Shown here: in pieces, positions 49,171 through 49,840 of the stretch
How positions within the stretch are numbered: the first letter of the stretch is position 1
Layout of the letters: the number at the start of each line of letters is the position of its first letter
DNA from: Desulfuromonadales bacterium
GTDB taxonomy: Bacteria > Desulfobacterota > Desulfuromonadia > Desulfuromonadales > BM103
Reading direction: 5' to 3'
Assembly: GCA_023701265.1 (NCBI GenBank)
Contig: JAMPXI010000004.1
Coordinates: forward strand, 1 to 49,840
DNA: 49,840 nt
Notes under the pieces: generated by a model
Database searches by the model: none
What the model saw: only the letters and a program-made list of their open reading frames with translations
What the model was told of the DNA's origin: nothing
Made by a program: the position numbers and the translations under genes

Positions 49171-49553
49171 TGACATCACTCACCCCGGCCCAGATCCTCT
49201 TCCTGCACTACCGCCTGATTGCCACGACCGGCGGCGGCCACGGCATCCGCGATCTTGGCGCGCTGCAGGCGGCGGCCGCACGTCCGCAGGCGACCTTCGA
49301 CGGGGTAGAACTCTATCCCGACCTGTTCGCCAAGGCGGCGGCCCTGTTTGAATCTTTGATTCGCAACCACCCATTCATCGATGGCAACAAACGGACCGCC
49401 GTCGCCGCGGCGGCCCTGTTGCTGCTGCGCAACGACTACCGGCTGACCTCTGGCCAGGAGGAGCTGTACGCCTTCACCATGCGCATGGCCACTGGCGAGG
49501 CAGGGCAGGAGGAGGCGCGGCAATGGTTTTCGGGTCATGCGACGCCGAAATGA
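49170..49553 (+). CDS. doc: Doc (death-on-curing) toxin, Fic fold
   Basis: A 127-residue protein with the Doc motif HPFIDGNKRTA, the kinase-type variant of the Fic motif, and the typical GGGHGIRDLGALQAAAARPQATF N-terminal segment. Doc phosphorylates EF-Tu and stops translation. The ATG at 49170 is preferred over the GTG one codon earlier because it forms the TGATG overlap. Paired here with an AbrB-type antitoxin rather than Phd. Confidence 0.92.
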   Translation: MTSLTPAQILFLHYRLIATTGGGHGIRDLGALQAAAARPQATFDGVELYPDLFAKAAALFESLIRNHPFIDGNKRTAVAAAALLLLRNDYRLTSGQEELYAFTMRMATGEAGQEEARQWFSGHATPK

Positions 49554-49840
49554 CGCGCAGGCGGAGACGGAAATGTTACGGATAATTTCACATGAGGCGC
49601 CAGTGATCAACCGAGCCGCAGTCCTAAGGGGCACGGTTCGACACCGTCGGTGGCCCGATCGAGGATGACGATCTGTGAGGAACAGTGATTTTGAAGTCAG
49701 AAAATGTCGGGCGCGAAATTCCCTCCAGGAAGGGTTTTGGGGAATTGCCCCAGGGGGATGGCAGGGCTGGAATGCTGGGGGAGAATTTATTCGCATCGCA
49801 TATAGCAATCTTATGTCAACATAGAGTCGCATAATATATA
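49554..49840. other. Right-end noncoding stretch with a duplicated segment
   Basis: No gene is seen. 49575-49609 (GTTACGGATAATTTCACATGAGG...) matches 47469-47504, the start region of the membrane protein gene, at about 28 of 35 positions, so it is a decayed duplicate. The last 60 bp are AT-rich with short TATGT/ACATA and CGCATA repeats and may be a promoter region of a gene beyond the window. Confidence 0.45.

Noticed and set aside
1-49840. CRISPR arrays
   Set aside because: No regularly spaced direct repeats with unique spacers and no cas genes were seen.

Overview
The window looks like chromosomal DNA of a GC-rich Desulfuromonadia bacterium (Geobacter, Desulfuromonas or Pelobacter type). 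This is inferred from a very large OmpB-like multicopper oxidase, a GEMM-I class cyclic-dinucleotide riboswitch of the kind frequent in Geobacter, an Mla-type ABC operon with a repeat-rich MlaD, a fused YlxR/L7Ae gene in the rimP-nusA-infB cluster, and the overall gene order. No species can be named from the sequence alone.

Layout. 1-0.7 kb: 3' end of gltX, then tRNA-Gln and tRNA-Glu. 0.7-7.4 kb: a TPR protein, a 39-residue membrane protein, an exported repeat protein and a lipid-transport ABC operon (MlaE, MlaF, MlaD), then an exported ABC-type solute-binding protein. 7.5-10.4 kb: an aminotransferase, a tRNA nucleotidyltransferase and a tRNA-Gly with a full-consensus promoter lying on the stop codon of the preceding gene. 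10.4-14.7 kb: an ISL3-family transposase remnant and a PAS histidine kinase with a sigma-54 response regulator. 14.7-27.2 kb: a probable copper and electron-transfer region. It has a leftward five-gene operon (NosL, small anchored protein, FtsX-type permease, LolD-type ATPase, polytopic membrane protein with Cys/His motifs), a leftward Cys-rich lipoprotein with three repeats, and then rightward SCO1/SenC, a cytochrome c/periplasmic-binding fusion, two small exported proteins and a 1,423-residue multicopper oxidase with Fn3, bacterial-repeat and two DUF4214 domains. A 166-bp MITE-like palindrome sits inside this region.

27.4-43.5 kb is housekeeping: holC, rsmE, trmJ, a small conserved gene and rlmD, then rimP-nusA-ylxRQ-infB-ylxP-rbfA-nrnA-truB-rpsO-pnp, then dut, a YrdC/Sua5 gene, a PDZ protein and a small protein ending in a Cys cluster. 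These genes handle rRNA and tRNA modification, ribosome maturation, translation initiation and RNA decay, and many of them overlap by a few bases.

43.5-49.8 kb is an accessory island dense in toxin-antitoxin genes: a 5'-truncated Fic with a convergent small ORF carrying the Fic-inhibitory motif, HicBA, HTH-MNT/HEPN, BrnTA and AbrB/Doc. Between them lie a decayed ORF6N fragment, about 600 bp of palindromes, a complete GEMM-I riboswitch (promoter, aptamer, terminator) ahead of a putative molybdenum-carrier-like gene, a membrane protein gene, and several dispersed repeats. Strong promoter and operator candidates are visible ahead of three of the TA modules. The strongest candidates for something undescribed are the triple-repeat Cys lipoprotein within the copper region, the NosL-ABC operon without nosZ, and the repeat-punctuated TA island with its riboswitch.
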